From Marine Group II euryarchaeote MED-G38 (lineage in GTDB: Archaea > Thermoplasmatota > Poseidoniia > Poseidoniales > Thalassarchaeaceae): 64,000 nt of DNA. Below the pieces are notes generated by a model. The model did not search any database. It worked only from the letters and a program-made list of their open reading frames with translations, and had not been told where the DNA came from. Location of the stretch: NCBI GenBank assembly GCA_002457145.1, contig NTJP01000006.1, forward strand, positions 1-64,000, in the 5' to 3' direction. A program made the translations under genes and the position numbers. This document shows positions 58,601 through 64,000 of this stretch, piece after piece; positions within the stretch are counted from its first letter, which is position 1, and the number at the start of each line of letters is the position of its first letter.

Positions 58601-58614
58601 AATGACACACTCAT
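49675..58614 (-). CDS. Giant surface protein: TSP3 calcium repeats, transglutaminase-like domain, Ig-like repeats, membrane anchor and DUF4129-like tail
   Basis: The 2979-residue protein has a signal sequence (SAVFFSFVMLCASLSALEFG, about 18-37), TSP3-type repeats (DxDxDGIPDGWE...) over about 45-760, then a transglutaminase-like domain at about 870-1035 with Cys968 in SCDEFTSLFAVMLRHAGMPSR. At the usual His position is Thr1010 (FTWWVEVHL) and at the usual Asp a Glu (GWIPFEACP). From about 1040 to 2840 there are many Ig/invasin-like modules with LTVDENGEFS-type turns. A transmembrane helix near 2845-2870 (FGIMFIILVSSLVGTFVFF) leads to a cytoplasmic DUF4129-like helical domain (ECYQNLCEVFMRRGFLRRGFETVREFELAI...). 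Transglutaminase and DUF4129 also occur together in bacterial TgpA-type proteins. Function unknown; surface stalk or matrix protein is an inference. Confidence 0.88.
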   Translation of the reverse strand: MSVSFEYSDKGVQLRKTRSAVFFSFVMLCASLSALEFGIWKAMATTDQDGDGLSYGLEFLINTQPQDWDTDNDGLPDGWEWQYGLDPLSSLGNNGSTGDPDLDSLNNLNEYLYSIPSNWDFSGTPNELDNGVWWNGTVPVSNWDEESAMQLLQGTGGDGFDEDPVGNICADTFDNDGDGLVDDFDNDKDGDADCSSDDDDGDGLIDEDVNGWDTDGDGIPDGWEVAYGLDPTSNSNMDGTFGDPDGDGLINLYEYINPAWNTRNGSTFPPTQYFRPGPVNMTFTTSPCNPVLELGPGGCQIFTAEVDGITQTDPQNNDTDGDGLNDSYEALILLTDPTEPDTDSDGIPDGIEVNGLYGDPEQPSDPRDNNTDDDHLEDGEEDTNGNGIVDEGETDPTRIEDEGDIDNDGLQNWEENLTCTFWDNPDSDGGGINDGDELDFMRSTNPCVSTLDLEFIVLSWDSNVNTLQLNSTDKINPNPVDWRQNQAPMAYYVSLSGNLTGFRFSSIFGDTLRGVDTDMPLGVSSIIITNGSWCWNATVGAINDPHCDDDYPDLDSDGLADWEELEGTWGFVSSINMTDSDGDGVDDLSEIQNSTNPMEPCHNLLDTDGDGLNNYFENNTGCSLSFGISPGNMTLDTYLTLWNQSDSDNGGVSDGQEYLDGTNPQNNPSDDINPTDTDGDGIPDTIEQDIGTDWLDPDTDGGGIPDGQECPESFWSTDCVDSISDPFNSSDDIDYNSLYFSAYNLSSGADPTLKHYWRWHTYDSYTGASWGVNSSLLGNTVITPTSNISQGVSDPAFWNSSSATDWELVFDSGLLTPGIELIAPYNVFEFDSWTEFTAGLNFSNFTRDIIIDNSNIDSLFISAPEIIFSSEIRENSTFFTASSYATDLPNVYLSSAGQFVNNITQQVINSSGAVSAWDKIIAIQDFIINGNETFTFLRNHDGSSRPNDLGSESDLSHWILNSSLEGSCDEFTSLFAVMLRHAGMPSRKVTGFAGGDWNGKSFDIYGKDFTWWVEVHLQTNQNQGNLDMGWIPFEACPDMSLVEVTNLSWSPDTLKRDLSGENISVEGVLKFVDNSSVAPEIDLSLYLISPLEISNIPGSASLNEYLVATTTTDENGHFNLSGLPDEIISPGYASLVIQTSKKNYVGDQGISFSWTINITDNVNISILEPLPIVEPMLGVGVNTTISGQMSWESSPKIDPTLVDNLQLELSYSTSLDGDVIISTEIGAGGYFEFIVPIQDNEPLGIINATLDFFGWHQDDFNNLSNPLYHANPKSLTLPLNITPSPNMSITLESSNINNTIIDINSFIYLNGTVLSRGLNPSSLNGSLSLDMRRSDMNGPYVNLKNWILNESSWTSNPGEFEILWFFNESEVPIPAGPVEVKFQFNADNLSASDQETFSDIFGIRSEIYFNYTLVPDMRGTLIDVDVTLSDHTGTSFASFLGNYTLDFNGTQVWNFSDPPTPKLLIEWTPSLDIAPGDYSWELSYSGTTWLKPSNIVDQIRIRGRANVTTNIGSEWSQGGDLSSPNWISGVARDIILGNTIVGNNSSISLTLQVPSNLPPSPDGFPAAPLVYELAFGWIDEQTGEYNLSFVMPGDIASGVYDLRIDLDFSVNPPQGGRYYQDNSVLLVQAGIQSEFLVTTNDSVAIVVAGENIQLNATINDIADLSRLSNVTVEIYFDWGGPSQNLLQIVQTDSDGTASFDSLISSDTAPGYYELRIFAPDDLTDNLDDEDAGRWLSHEIFINLTVQVPSLVQINSIPSEVTALQFFTVSGVVMDLVDANRTVQGPVDIEIFFLDDPEEILVSDFTTTINGSFTISVPTDVSGDGVSSGLKTLIVSVVNDSSPFYLTGTGDTSILVRGIPNFIDTSPFINTVVDRGSSISMAATLVEFNDNNRPLSDFSVTVKFHDTWLSTNLTGEEGEVDFLFTVPNNHPLGLINVSFFFNGSETLHSTIKIINTITIRSSTSIEIYPIVANPFPGDFFNITGSLTSDNNTALTNRQGTLLSPALTFSIDGDFNTFIVSSISIDSEGNWSAEIRLDLSFPRGVHNIDVVFTPGVSYYGESTNNSIFDSRGYSLLSILSPLDLDPDSRTIRGNSISINISIIDNAGSAVIAVPYDVSIDDVIVESGFTDSNGESTSIISINPFTSPGPIIITVSFDGINGSTGLLGDESWTRVVILAPTVIEILEITGSFIAGEKITFQGTLTDEHGQNLLSSEAPVGGILHLFIDDIDVGPIYTSQSNATTTLWNITYDVPSEINYGGHSASVKFLGGFTWVDPMGQGDSLNPEYYLSSLATINFNISQLSQVIITTPPSDVDRNDLVLIEGQLTDKIGREIPGRNLEVFMNEQFMTDLTVDENGEFSVYIPIPPDMELGPQIVKIIFAGEEFILPSNSSTIFVVHGPVFPFLYTPNSVAVGDSLLIKGTVKDNLQDGWLSNHTIEILVDGVLMGITTSNSTGHWEYDWTIPESLDIGNHTLTAFSPSQGYHRQGIHETNLTVAYHTVISLSIESNSMTRGEYWKFNGRLYEGDTPYQLGLEDREISVLLDGVEISKLYTNNDGSFMYNHSLGYQISRGIHDVNFLFEGELFYLPSNTNITTYVKSDISIELSPITHTIIRSSENQPIKIQGFVREIGGQFNIFENLTLKLYYGESDLPFRNDPWASSGTLNFQIISSAREFMEPGINNLELVIQSDESRYLNGASINIDVTVLVSVDFDFSSLDLSNGQRILRGSVNLTANDTGEVLPNIPMSALLVNGSTTHFSSIKLTDDNGRFNYEFKSLSPLPPLSDKASWGILNVQLSSDSDFIDPLSLSGLVLQGNLEISYEVTSDDSFFQSTIFGIMFIILVSSLVGTFVFFNRRKMSEMSEIAGIFNYASELLAAGDEVRVAIFECYQNLCEVFMRRGFLRRGFETVREFELAIRLALPEISENSLVALDRIFEEARYSSHILGESDRKNAQGALSLVINELEELQEVPSRDQELIELEN

Positions 58615-58637
58615 AAAACTACCCTAAAACTATGGCG

Positions 58638-58647
58638 TTATTATAAG
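58638..58647 (-). promoter_or_regulatory. TATA-like box of the 2979-aa protein gene
   Basis: CTTATAATAA on the minus strand is centred about 29 bp before the ATG at 58614, compatible with a leaderless message. The shared 20-bp element (58661-58680) lies 14 bp further upstream. Confidence 0.45.
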
Positions 58648-58660
58648 GGTCTTAAGAAGA

Positions 58661-58680
58661 ATGGAGCGTCGTTCATACAT
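58661..58680 (-). promoter_or_regulatory. 20-bp upstream element shared by the two giant TSP3 genes (copy 2)
   Basis: In gene orientation it reads ATGTATGAACGACGCTCCAT, identical to copy 1 (20578-20597) except at three positions, and begins 47 bp upstream of the start codon compared with 43 bp for copy 1. The conserved end (ACGCTCCAT) faces the gene. Candidate activator or repressor site coordinating the two surface proteins. Confidence 0.45.
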
Positions 58681-58693
58681 ATCTTAGAAATAA

Positions 58694-61627
58694 TTAAACT
58701 AGTTCTATATCATCTTGTTCATATTTATCAGGAGTTATATCTTCATCCACCATGATAGGATCAGGTATATCAATATTATTTTGAGAGTTTTCATCTTCAT
58801 TACCACTATCAGATAACATCTCCAAATAAGCCATCTGAGTGGCCCATTTTCTCCTATTCATACGACTCTGTACCCCTGCGAATATAATTAAAATTGCTAC
58901 TAAGGCGAAAACCATTGTTGAAAATCTTGGATGAGTGATTTCATTGATTATTATTTCCTTAATTGAAGATATTTCTATTACAGCATTTAGTTGGAATTCA
59001 GCTGTAAATTCATCTGAAAAACTTTGTTCTGTGTCCAAAGGGGATGCGGTAATTGAAATCGGTATTTTATCACCATTATTTGCATCATCTGGAACTAATA
59101 CTTCAACAGTAAAAGTTTCTTCATCGAAGGCATCTAATTCTATTAAGGGCGAACCAGATTTTCCTTCTATTGTTATACTCCAACCTGTTTCTTCTACAGA
59201 CGAATCCAACAAAACGGTCATAGGAGTATTTGCTTGATTGCGGACTTTCATTTGTATTGAATAAGGCTCTCCCGGAATGAATCTTGAAATCGGAGAAACT
59301 TGAACAATTTCTAAGTCTGGATCACCTTCGCCGATTTCAAATGTCATAGGTAAATCAAAATATCTTGGATTGGGGTCTTCTGTGTCTTCTATTATTCTCA
59401 AATAAAGTGTATGATTACCAGCTTCAACCTGATCAGTCAGTGTAATTGATACAAAAACTTCAGTATAGTCATCAGGACCTAAAGTAACTCTTGGTACTGA
59501 TATTCCGTCTTTATCCTTGACTGTAAATTGCCATTGACCAAATACTGGATTGATATCAAGATTTTTCAATAGCGAGGCAGGATTTTGAATTCTCCATTGT
59601 GTTGAAGCTTGATCGTTTTCCATAGTATTTGTTATCCTAGCCCTTAAATCGACGGTAGGATTATCTGAATTAGGTGCACAAAGAGAAACCTCAATCTGGC
59701 CTAGAGGTGTACCATCACAATCTTGAGATACCTCTGCCCTTATCCCAAATGTTCTTTGAATGGTAAAAATAATAGTGGAACGTAAAGAAGCATTTCCTTC
59801 ACTGATTATTTCTAGTTCAATTTGACCAATATCTGAATCTTCTCTGTCATCAGAAGGTTTTATACTGAATTTCAAGGTTTGTGTGGAATGTCTTTCTAAT
59901 AATGAGATATGAAATGTGCCATCTCCATCGTCTTCTAGAATTCTATTACCAGTATCGTTATCAAATATCTGGAAAATAGCTTTTGAGCGTTTTAATATGT
60001 CTATTCTAAAGGAATCTGCATCAAAACCTGTATTAAATACTTCTAAAATAAATGGATTGAATTCCCCGTACTCAACATATCTTGGTATGTCTGGATCAAT
60101 GGAATCTCCCCTAGTTGAATTAGCTATGGCTACATCATGTTCTTCCGACCAAAGAGAAATTTCTGGCGGTTGGTAAACATCAATTTTTTCTAAATCTAGT
60201 TCCAACAAATCTGAGTGCACTACTGTTAATATGCCATCATCATTCAATGCTTCTGCTTGAGCGGTTATTTTTATTTTACCAGGCGTCCTACTCAAATCAT
60301 CAGGAGCTCTTAATGACAATATTGGATTTAATATATCTCCACCCTGATCTAGAGTATAGCCTCCTGGCGAGTCAAATTCTACTAACCAAGAAGTACCCAA
60401 TGCAGTTTGGACGCTTAATTCAACATCCATTGATTTTGTAGAATCTCCTCTGTGAACTAGTTGGAGTGGTATTGGTGTAATCTCCCCTGGTGCTATAAAT
60501 TCGACATATCTATCAAATCTATGATTTAATGCAACGCCCCATTGTTTCATTTGTATCTTTTCGTGTTCAATTACAGCGGAATGACCTTGAATATCAGTTA
60601 TCTCTAATTCAACTGAATATTCTCCGGAAGGTAAACCACTTGGATAGGTCCACAGATACTTACCATATATTCCAGAAGAAGTATCTTCAATATCTTCATT
60701 ATCTTGAGATTGTATTTCTCTATCAATCCTGTAAACTCCATCTGGATCACGCATCAAAAGTTTTACATCTGCTATGTCATATCTTCCAAAAGCACTTTTA
60801 ACATCAAAGGTAAATTGCATAGTTCTCTCAGAAATGATATCATTTGGATACCAAGTTAACTCAGGGCCTTCTACCAATTCTGAACCTTCTCTCTGTAAAA
60901 CAATTAAACTATCAGAAATTGCATTAGCATCTACTTCAATACTTGAATATCTTGAATCCCCATCGATTTCGTTCCATGCAATTTCAGCCTCACATGAAGA
61001 AAATAATCCCCCTCCATCACAGCCAGACATAGATGCATCAACAATTACTTCTAACCTTTCATCTTTAGAAACTGTGAATTGATCTCTGGAACCTACATCT
61101 ATTTCAAATAACTCATAATCAAAATCATCACAACTGCTTGTTATGCCAGAAACGCAGGCCTCATTGCTCAGAGATGCAGTACCAATTTGAGATCCTGAAG
61201 CCTTTAAAGTGATTGTCCATTCAACATTAGATCCACTTGGCCCTGATGCCTTGAGAAATAAGTATAATGGAATATAGTAACCAGAGCTACTTGAGGAACG
61301 AGTTTCAAAATCTAAGGAAGAACGTAATTTTGGTGTTGTGAATTCAATAGTTTCATCCAACACACTTCCTGTTTTCTGACCTCCTTCATCAGGAACCTTG
61401 GTAGTAATTGAACCGTCACCTCCTCCAGAATCATTAGAGCTCTCTTCGGCAAAATACAACCTATACATGTTGGTATCTTGAGATGCATAGTAATTCTTTT
61501 CAAATTCTTTATTTTCCACTAAATTTTGATTGAATGGGGCATAAATTGGAACTAAAAATAAGAAAGTAATAAAAAGTGCTATTCTAGTACTTTGCAGTGT
61601 AAAAATCGATGAACGACTATCTGGCAC
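58694..61627 (-). CDS. Exported single-anchor surface protein with CARDB/NEW3-like modules
   Basis: The 977-residue product starts at GTG (61627) and has a signal-anchor-like N-terminus (STRIALFITFLFLVPIYAPF). It then has a Gly/Ser-rich region with Cys pairs (CVSGITSSCDDF; CDGGGLFSSCEAEI), a run of beta-sandwich modules whose pattern (VEYGEFNPFILEVFNTGFDADSFRID; FIPGEPYSIQMKVRNQANTPMTV) matches CARDB/NEW3-type adhesion modules, a transmembrane helix near 905-928 (FSTMVFALVAILIIFAGV) and an acidic cytoplasmic tail rich in Asp/Asn. No catalytic motif. It precedes the 2979-aa giant on the same strand (79 bp) but each has its own TATA-like box. Function unknown. Confidence 0.8.
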   Translation of the reverse strand: MPDSRSSIFTLQSTRIALFITFLFLVPIYAPFNQNLVENKEFEKNYYASQDTNMYRLYFAEESSNDSGGGDGSITTKVPDEGGQKTGSVLDETIEFTTPKLRSSLDFETRSSSSSGYYIPLYLFLKASGPSGSNVEWTITLKASGSQIGTASLSNEACVSGITSSCDDFDYELFEIDVGSRDQFTVSKDERLEVIVDASMSGCDGGGLFSSCEAEIAWNEIDGDSRYSSIEVDANAISDSLIVLQREGSELVEGPELTWYPNDIISERTMQFTFDVKSAFGRYDIADVKLLMRDPDGVYRIDREIQSQDNEDIEDTSSGIYGKYLWTYPSGLPSGEYSVELEITDIQGHSAVIEHEKIQMKQWGVALNHRFDRYVEFIAPGEITPIPLQLVHRGDSTKSMDVELSVQTALGTSWLVEFDSPGGYTLDQGGDILNPILSLRAPDDLSRTPGKIKITAQAEALNDDGILTVVHSDLLELDLEKIDVYQPPEISLWSEEHDVAIANSTRGDSIDPDIPRYVEYGEFNPFILEVFNTGFDADSFRIDILKRSKAIFQIFDNDTGNRILEDDGDGTFHISLLERHSTQTLKFSIKPSDDREDSDIGQIELEIISEGNASLRSTIIFTIQRTFGIRAEVSQDCDGTPLGQIEVSLCAPNSDNPTVDLRARITNTMENDQASTQWRIQNPASLLKNLDINPVFGQWQFTVKDKDGISVPRVTLGPDDYTEVFVSITLTDQVEAGNHTLYLRIIEDTEDPNPRYFDLPMTFEIGEGDPDLEIVQVSPISRFIPGEPYSIQMKVRNQANTPMTVLLDSSVEETGWSITIEGKSGSPLIELDAFDEETFTVEVLVPDDANNGDKIPISITASPLDTEQSFSDEFTAEFQLNAVIEISSIKEIIINEITHPRFSTMVFALVAILIIFAGVQSRMNRRKWATQMAYLEMLSDSGNEDENSQNNIDIPDPIMVDEDITPDKYEQDDIELV

Positions 61628-61649
61628 AGTTACCGGATATATTCAAATT

Positions 61650-61657
61650 GTTAAAAC
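61650..61657 (-). promoter_or_regulatory. TATA-like box of the 977-aa protein gene
   Basis: GTTTTAAC is centred 27 bp before the GTG at 61627, supporting that GTG as a leaderless start; CCCGAACG directly upstream would be the BRE. Confidence 0.4.
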
Positions 61658-61743
61658 GTTCGGGAAGTTAGTACACTATATGCATCGTAATTAGGAGTAA
61701 ATTATCAGTTTGTTTGAAAACATGAAGCCTCGGCGTTATACTT

Positions 61744-61828
61744 GCTGGGATACCCGAGCGGTCAAAGGGGCCGGACTTAAGCTCCGGTGGCAAGGCCTTC
61801 GTGGGTTCAAATCCCACTCCCAGCACCA
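61744..61828 (+). tRNA. tRNA-Leu (anticodon TAA)
   Basis: Acceptor strands GCTGGGA (61744-61750) and TCCCAGC (61818-61824) pair perfectly; discriminator A and encoded CCA (61826-61828) follow. The anticodon stem CCGGA/TCCGG holds the loop CTTAAGC, anticodon TAA. A long variable arm, as expected of a class II tRNA, precedes the T arm GTGGG-TTCAAAT-CCCAC. No intron. The convergent folB ends 15 bp further on. Confidence 0.95.
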
Positions 61829-61843
61829 TAGAATTTTATGATA

Positions 61844-62242
61844 TTATTTTTTTCTAGAAACTGAACATCCAATATTACCTGAGTCTAGAATATCTAATTT
61901 TGAAACGATTACTGTGGCTGCTAAAACTTTCTCTGGTAATAACACATCGTCTAAAATATCATTAGCAAGTGTTTCTAAAAGCGATACCCGTTTTCCTTGT
62001 GTTTTAGAATTTAAAATCTCAATTAGATATTCATAATTTAATGTATCATCAATATCATCACTTACTAATTCTTCGATACTATCAATTGCAACAAAAATAT
62101 CAAACTTAATTCTCTGAGGATGGCCTATCTCAAAGCTATGAATTCCAATATCTATGGTTCGAACTACAGATTCTAAGAATATAGTTTGAAAAATCTTTTT
62201 ATCACTAAAATTTTGTAAGAAGATACTTTTTAGAAGACTCAT
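61844..62242 (-). CDS. folB: Dihydroneopterin aldolase (FolB type)
   Basis: From the ATG at 62242 the 132-residue protein has the FolB pattern: VRTIDIGIHSFEIGHPQRIKFDIFVAID (residues about 28-55; Glu of HSFE at the catalytic Glu position), DDIDDTLNYEYLIEIL (the DD..Y motif), LLETLANDILDDVL and VSKLDILDSGNIGCSVSR, where the Lys before LDI matches the catalytic Lys. It makes 6-hydroxymethyl-dihydropterin in folate-type pterin synthesis. Most archaea use the unrelated MptD for this step, so the bacterial type is notable. The frame runs back to 62308 inside the upstream gene; the ATG at 62242 sits one base after that gene's TAG (62244-62246), showing an operon. Confidence 0.85.
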   Translation of the reverse strand: MSLLKSIFLQNFSDKKIFQTIFLESVVRTIDIGIHSFEIGHPQRIKFDIFVAIDSIEELVSDDIDDTLNYEYLIEILNSKTQGKRVSLLETLANDILDDVLLPEKVLAATVIVSKLDILDSGNIGCSVSRKK

Positions 62243-62243
62243 A

Positions 62244-63005
62244 CTAATTCTCCGTTTCAAAGAAAACGTCTCTTTTTCTAGAGAGAAATCTCTCTCCTGA
62301 ATCAACAAATATTATTTGCCCTGTTACAGATTTTGCTTGCATAAGATATGATACTGAGTCCGCGATATCTTCGGGACTTGGTCCGTTACCTAAGGGTGTT
62401 TCAGATTGAGATTTTGAAAAACCGGATTCAGATTGTTCGGGGCTAGCAATTGTATGCCCAGGTGCAACAGCATTAACTCTTATGCTTGGAGCAAGTCCTC
62501 TTGCTAGAGTATCTGTTAAACCGAGTAAAGCAAATTTAGAAGCAGTATATGACAAGTAATCAGGATTGGGATTTGAAATTTTTTGATCTAGAATGTTAAC
62601 TACAGACGATTGTAATTTGCCGTTATTTAATTTATGTAATTCTTTAATAAGCAAAATTGGTGACCTGGCATTAATATTCATATGGTCATTCCAAGAGATA
62701 TCAGTAATTGATAATATGTCGTCATAAGAAAAAAGTGAAGCATTATTTACAATCCCTGAAATATGTCCCATAGCAGATTTTACTCTTGGTATTAATTTAG
62801 AAACAGCTTCTGAGTTGTTTAAATCAGCATCAAACGCGGCTGCTTCGCCTCCGATGGAATGTATTTTCTTGACTAGATTAAATGCATCTTCTGATGATTT
62901 ATTATAATGTATAGCTATTGAATAACCGTCCGAAGAAAGTTTTAGTGAAATTGCTTTTCCAATTCTTTTAGCGCCTCCAGTAACTATTACAGTTCCCCGA
63001 TTCAT
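62244..63005 (-). CDS. SDR-family pteridine reductase, FolM-like
   Basis: The 253-residue protein opens MNRGTVIVTGGAKRIGKAIS: the TGxxxRxG cofactor motif, with Arg, is typical of pteridine reductases (PTR1/FolM) rather than ordinary short-chain dehydrogenases. It has NNAS, the catalytic YLSYTASK (Tyr-x-x-x-Lys near residue 150) following NILDQKISNPNPDY, then APSIRVNAVAPGHTI and SVTGQIIFVDSGERFL. FolM reduces dihydromonapterin or dihydrobiopterin-type substrates. Adjacency to folB, one base apart, supports a pterin role, and the same pairing is known in alphaproteobacteria. GGAGAGAC precedes the ATG at 63005; an in-frame ATG at 63020 is the alternative. Divergent from lipA. Confidence 0.85.
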   Translation of the reverse strand: MNRGTVIVTGGAKRIGKAISLKLSSDGYSIAIHYNKSSEDAFNLVKKIHSIGGEAAAFDADLNNSEAVSKLIPRVKSAMGHISGIVNNASLFSYDDILSITDISWNDHMNINARSPILLIKELHKLNNGKLQSSVVNILDQKISNPNPDYLSYTASKFALLGLTDTLARGLAPSIRVNAVAPGHTIASPEQSESGFSKSQSETPLGNGPSPEDIADSVSYLMQAKSVTGQIIFVDSGERFLSRKRDVFFETEN

Positions 63006-63099
63006 GTCTCTCCGAAGCATCTAGTTTTTACAAGGTTTAGGAAGATAGGGAGAGACAAGTATGATAATAGTTAATGTTTATGTTCTTTTGGAGGAACTA

Positions 63100-64000
63100 A
63101 TGACGCCGCGTCTTCCAATAGTTGAAAGCAGCGAAAATAGAGATTCTGGAATTTCCAAAGTCAAAAAAATGAATGCTATTGAAAGACGTAAAGCGAATAA
63201 AAAAAGGCTCCCAGAATGGTTTAAGACTTCCTTACCAATAGGTGATGCTCAGAAAAAATTTAATGAGGCTAGAATGAATGTCAGAGAACACGGACTGAAT
63301 ACAGTTTGCGAGGAGGCCAAATGTCCTAATATCCATGATTGTTGGGGCAGAGGTACTGCAACATTTATGATTGCAGGAGAAGTTTGTACAAGAGGTTGTA
63401 GATTCTGTGCTGTAGGCACAGTAAAAAGCCCCGAGGATTTAAATAAAAATGAACCTAAAGAACTAGCAAGTGCAATAAAGCAAATGGGTTTAGAATATGC
63501 AGTGATTACCGTCGTTAACAGAGATGATTTAGAAGATGGCGGTGCTGAGCACTACAGAAACTGTATTATTGAAGTAAAGAAGGAAAATCCTGATGTTGGA
63601 TTGGAATTATTATGCTCAGATCTAGATGGTAATTTGGATGCACTAGAGATACTATTAGATAAAATACCCTTGAAAGTATTTGCTCATAATGTTGAATGCG
63701 TTCCTAGATTAGATTCTACAGTAAGAGATCCGAGAGCATCATTTAGTCAATCATTAACTATTCTTGCAATGGCTCGAAAACTAAGGCCTGATCTGAAAAT
63801 CAAATCAAGTATAATGGTAGGCATTGGAGAGACCGATGAAGAAATTATTGAAGCGATGAAGTTACTAAGAACAGCAGGTGTTGATATGATAACTTTGGGA
63901 CAATATCTCCAACCAAGCCATAAACATCTTCCAGTTTCTCGATTTCCAGAACCAAATAAATTTGCTATTTGGGATGGTTTAGCAAGAGAGATGGGTTTCA
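63100..64000 (+). CDS. lipA: Lipoyl synthase (partial, runs off right edge)
   Basis: An open frame of 300 codons from the ATG at 63100 to the window end has no stop. It contains KKRLPEWFKTSLPIG, the auxiliary Fe-S cluster motif in CEEAKCPNIHDC, the radical-SAM motif CTRGCRFC, then AVITVVNRDDLEDGGAEHY, FAHNVECVPRLDSTVRDPRASF, SSIMVGIGETDEEIIE and LGQYLQPSHKHLPVSRFPEP. These identify LipA, which inserts two sulphurs into octanoyl-protein to make lipoate. The last auxiliary-cluster serine lies beyond the window. GGAGG (63090-63094) stands at ribosome-binding distance from the ATG. An in-frame ATG at 63061 would add 13 residues but would hide this site, so it is disfavoured. Confidence 0.95.
   Translation, partial: MTPRLPIVESSENRDSGISKVKKMNAIERRKANKKRLPEWFKTSLPIGDAQKKFNEARMNVREHGLNTVCEEAKCPNIHDCWGRGTATFMIAGEVCTRGCRFCAVGTVKSPEDLNKNEPKELASAIKQMGLEYAVITVVNRDDLEDGGAEHYRNCIIEVKKENPDVGLELLCSDLDGNLDALEILLDKIPLKVFAHNVECVPRLDSTVRDPRASFSQSLTILAMARKLRPDLKIKSSIMVGIGETDEEIIEAMKLLRTAGVDMITLGQYLQPSHKHLPVSRFPEPNKFAIWDGLAREMGF

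Overview
The window is AT-rich, gene-dense archaeal DNA. It most probably comes from a marine Thermoplasmatota/Euryarchaeota lineage such as Poseidoniales (Marine Group II) or a close relative. The archaeal markers are a uS15 of archaeal architecture, archaeosine synthase, two consecutive ether-lipid enzymes (a UbiA-type digeranylgeranylglyceryl phosphate synthase and CDP-archaeol synthase), a GPN-loop GTPase, a UPF0201 RNA-binding protein, an XPD/Rad3 helicase and an AglB/STT3 oligosaccharyltransferase. TATA-like boxes lie 25-30 bp upstream of many start codons, which suggests leaderless transcription. The lineage is inferred from gene content and very large secreted calcium-repeat proteins; no rRNA is present to prove it.

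Layout. 1-339 is the start of a proline-rich protein with a GC-rich 42-bp minisatellite, running off the left edge. 460-3144 holds a GPN GTPase overlapping argF, then a convergent prenyltransferase. 3179-3926 has two small unknown genes and tRNA-Glu(CTC). 4095-9205 holds a LON-domain protein, GMP reductase, and the minus-strand set arcS - rps15 - putative degenerate RecJ/Cdc45-like protein. 9268-14778 has a membrane-anchored exported protein, DnaJ, a zinc-ribbon membrane protein, UPF0201 and small unknowns. 14815-20535 encodes a 1906-aa exported protein with thrombospondin-type-3 calcium repeats around a propeller-like region. 20708-24043 has an MBL hydrolase convergent with a winged-helix/STAND ATPase/TPR regulator. 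24142-39486 is a minus-strand surface block: a 3231-aa AglB fused to about 1900 residues of Ig-like modules, a membrane subtilase, and a beta-helix surface protein. 39600-44751 carries purD, carS, an exported protein and gdhA. 44869-49674 has an HD phosphohydrolase, an RHH regulator with a small basic protein, XPD helicase and a small unknown. 49675-61627 encodes a 2979-aa TSP3/transglutaminase-like/Ig/DUF4129-like protein and a 977-aa surface protein. 61744-64000 has tRNA-Leu(TAA), a FolM-like reductase paired with FolB, and the first 900 bp of lipA.

How it fits together. About half the window encodes the cell envelope: ether-lipid synthesis, N-glycosylation, a membrane-anchored protease and at least six exported or surface proteins, several of them giant. 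The most unusual features are the giant AglB fusion, the transglutaminase-like domain whose His and Asp positions are replaced, and a 20-bp element (17/20 identical) about 45 bp upstream of both giant TSP3 genes. All seven convergent protein-gene junctions are overlapping, abutting or within 13 bp. No CRISPR array, insertion sequence, integrase or recognised anti-phage locus was seen. Apart from short promoter regions there is no gene-free stretch over 300 bp; the longest, 3720-4094, contains tRNA-Glu.
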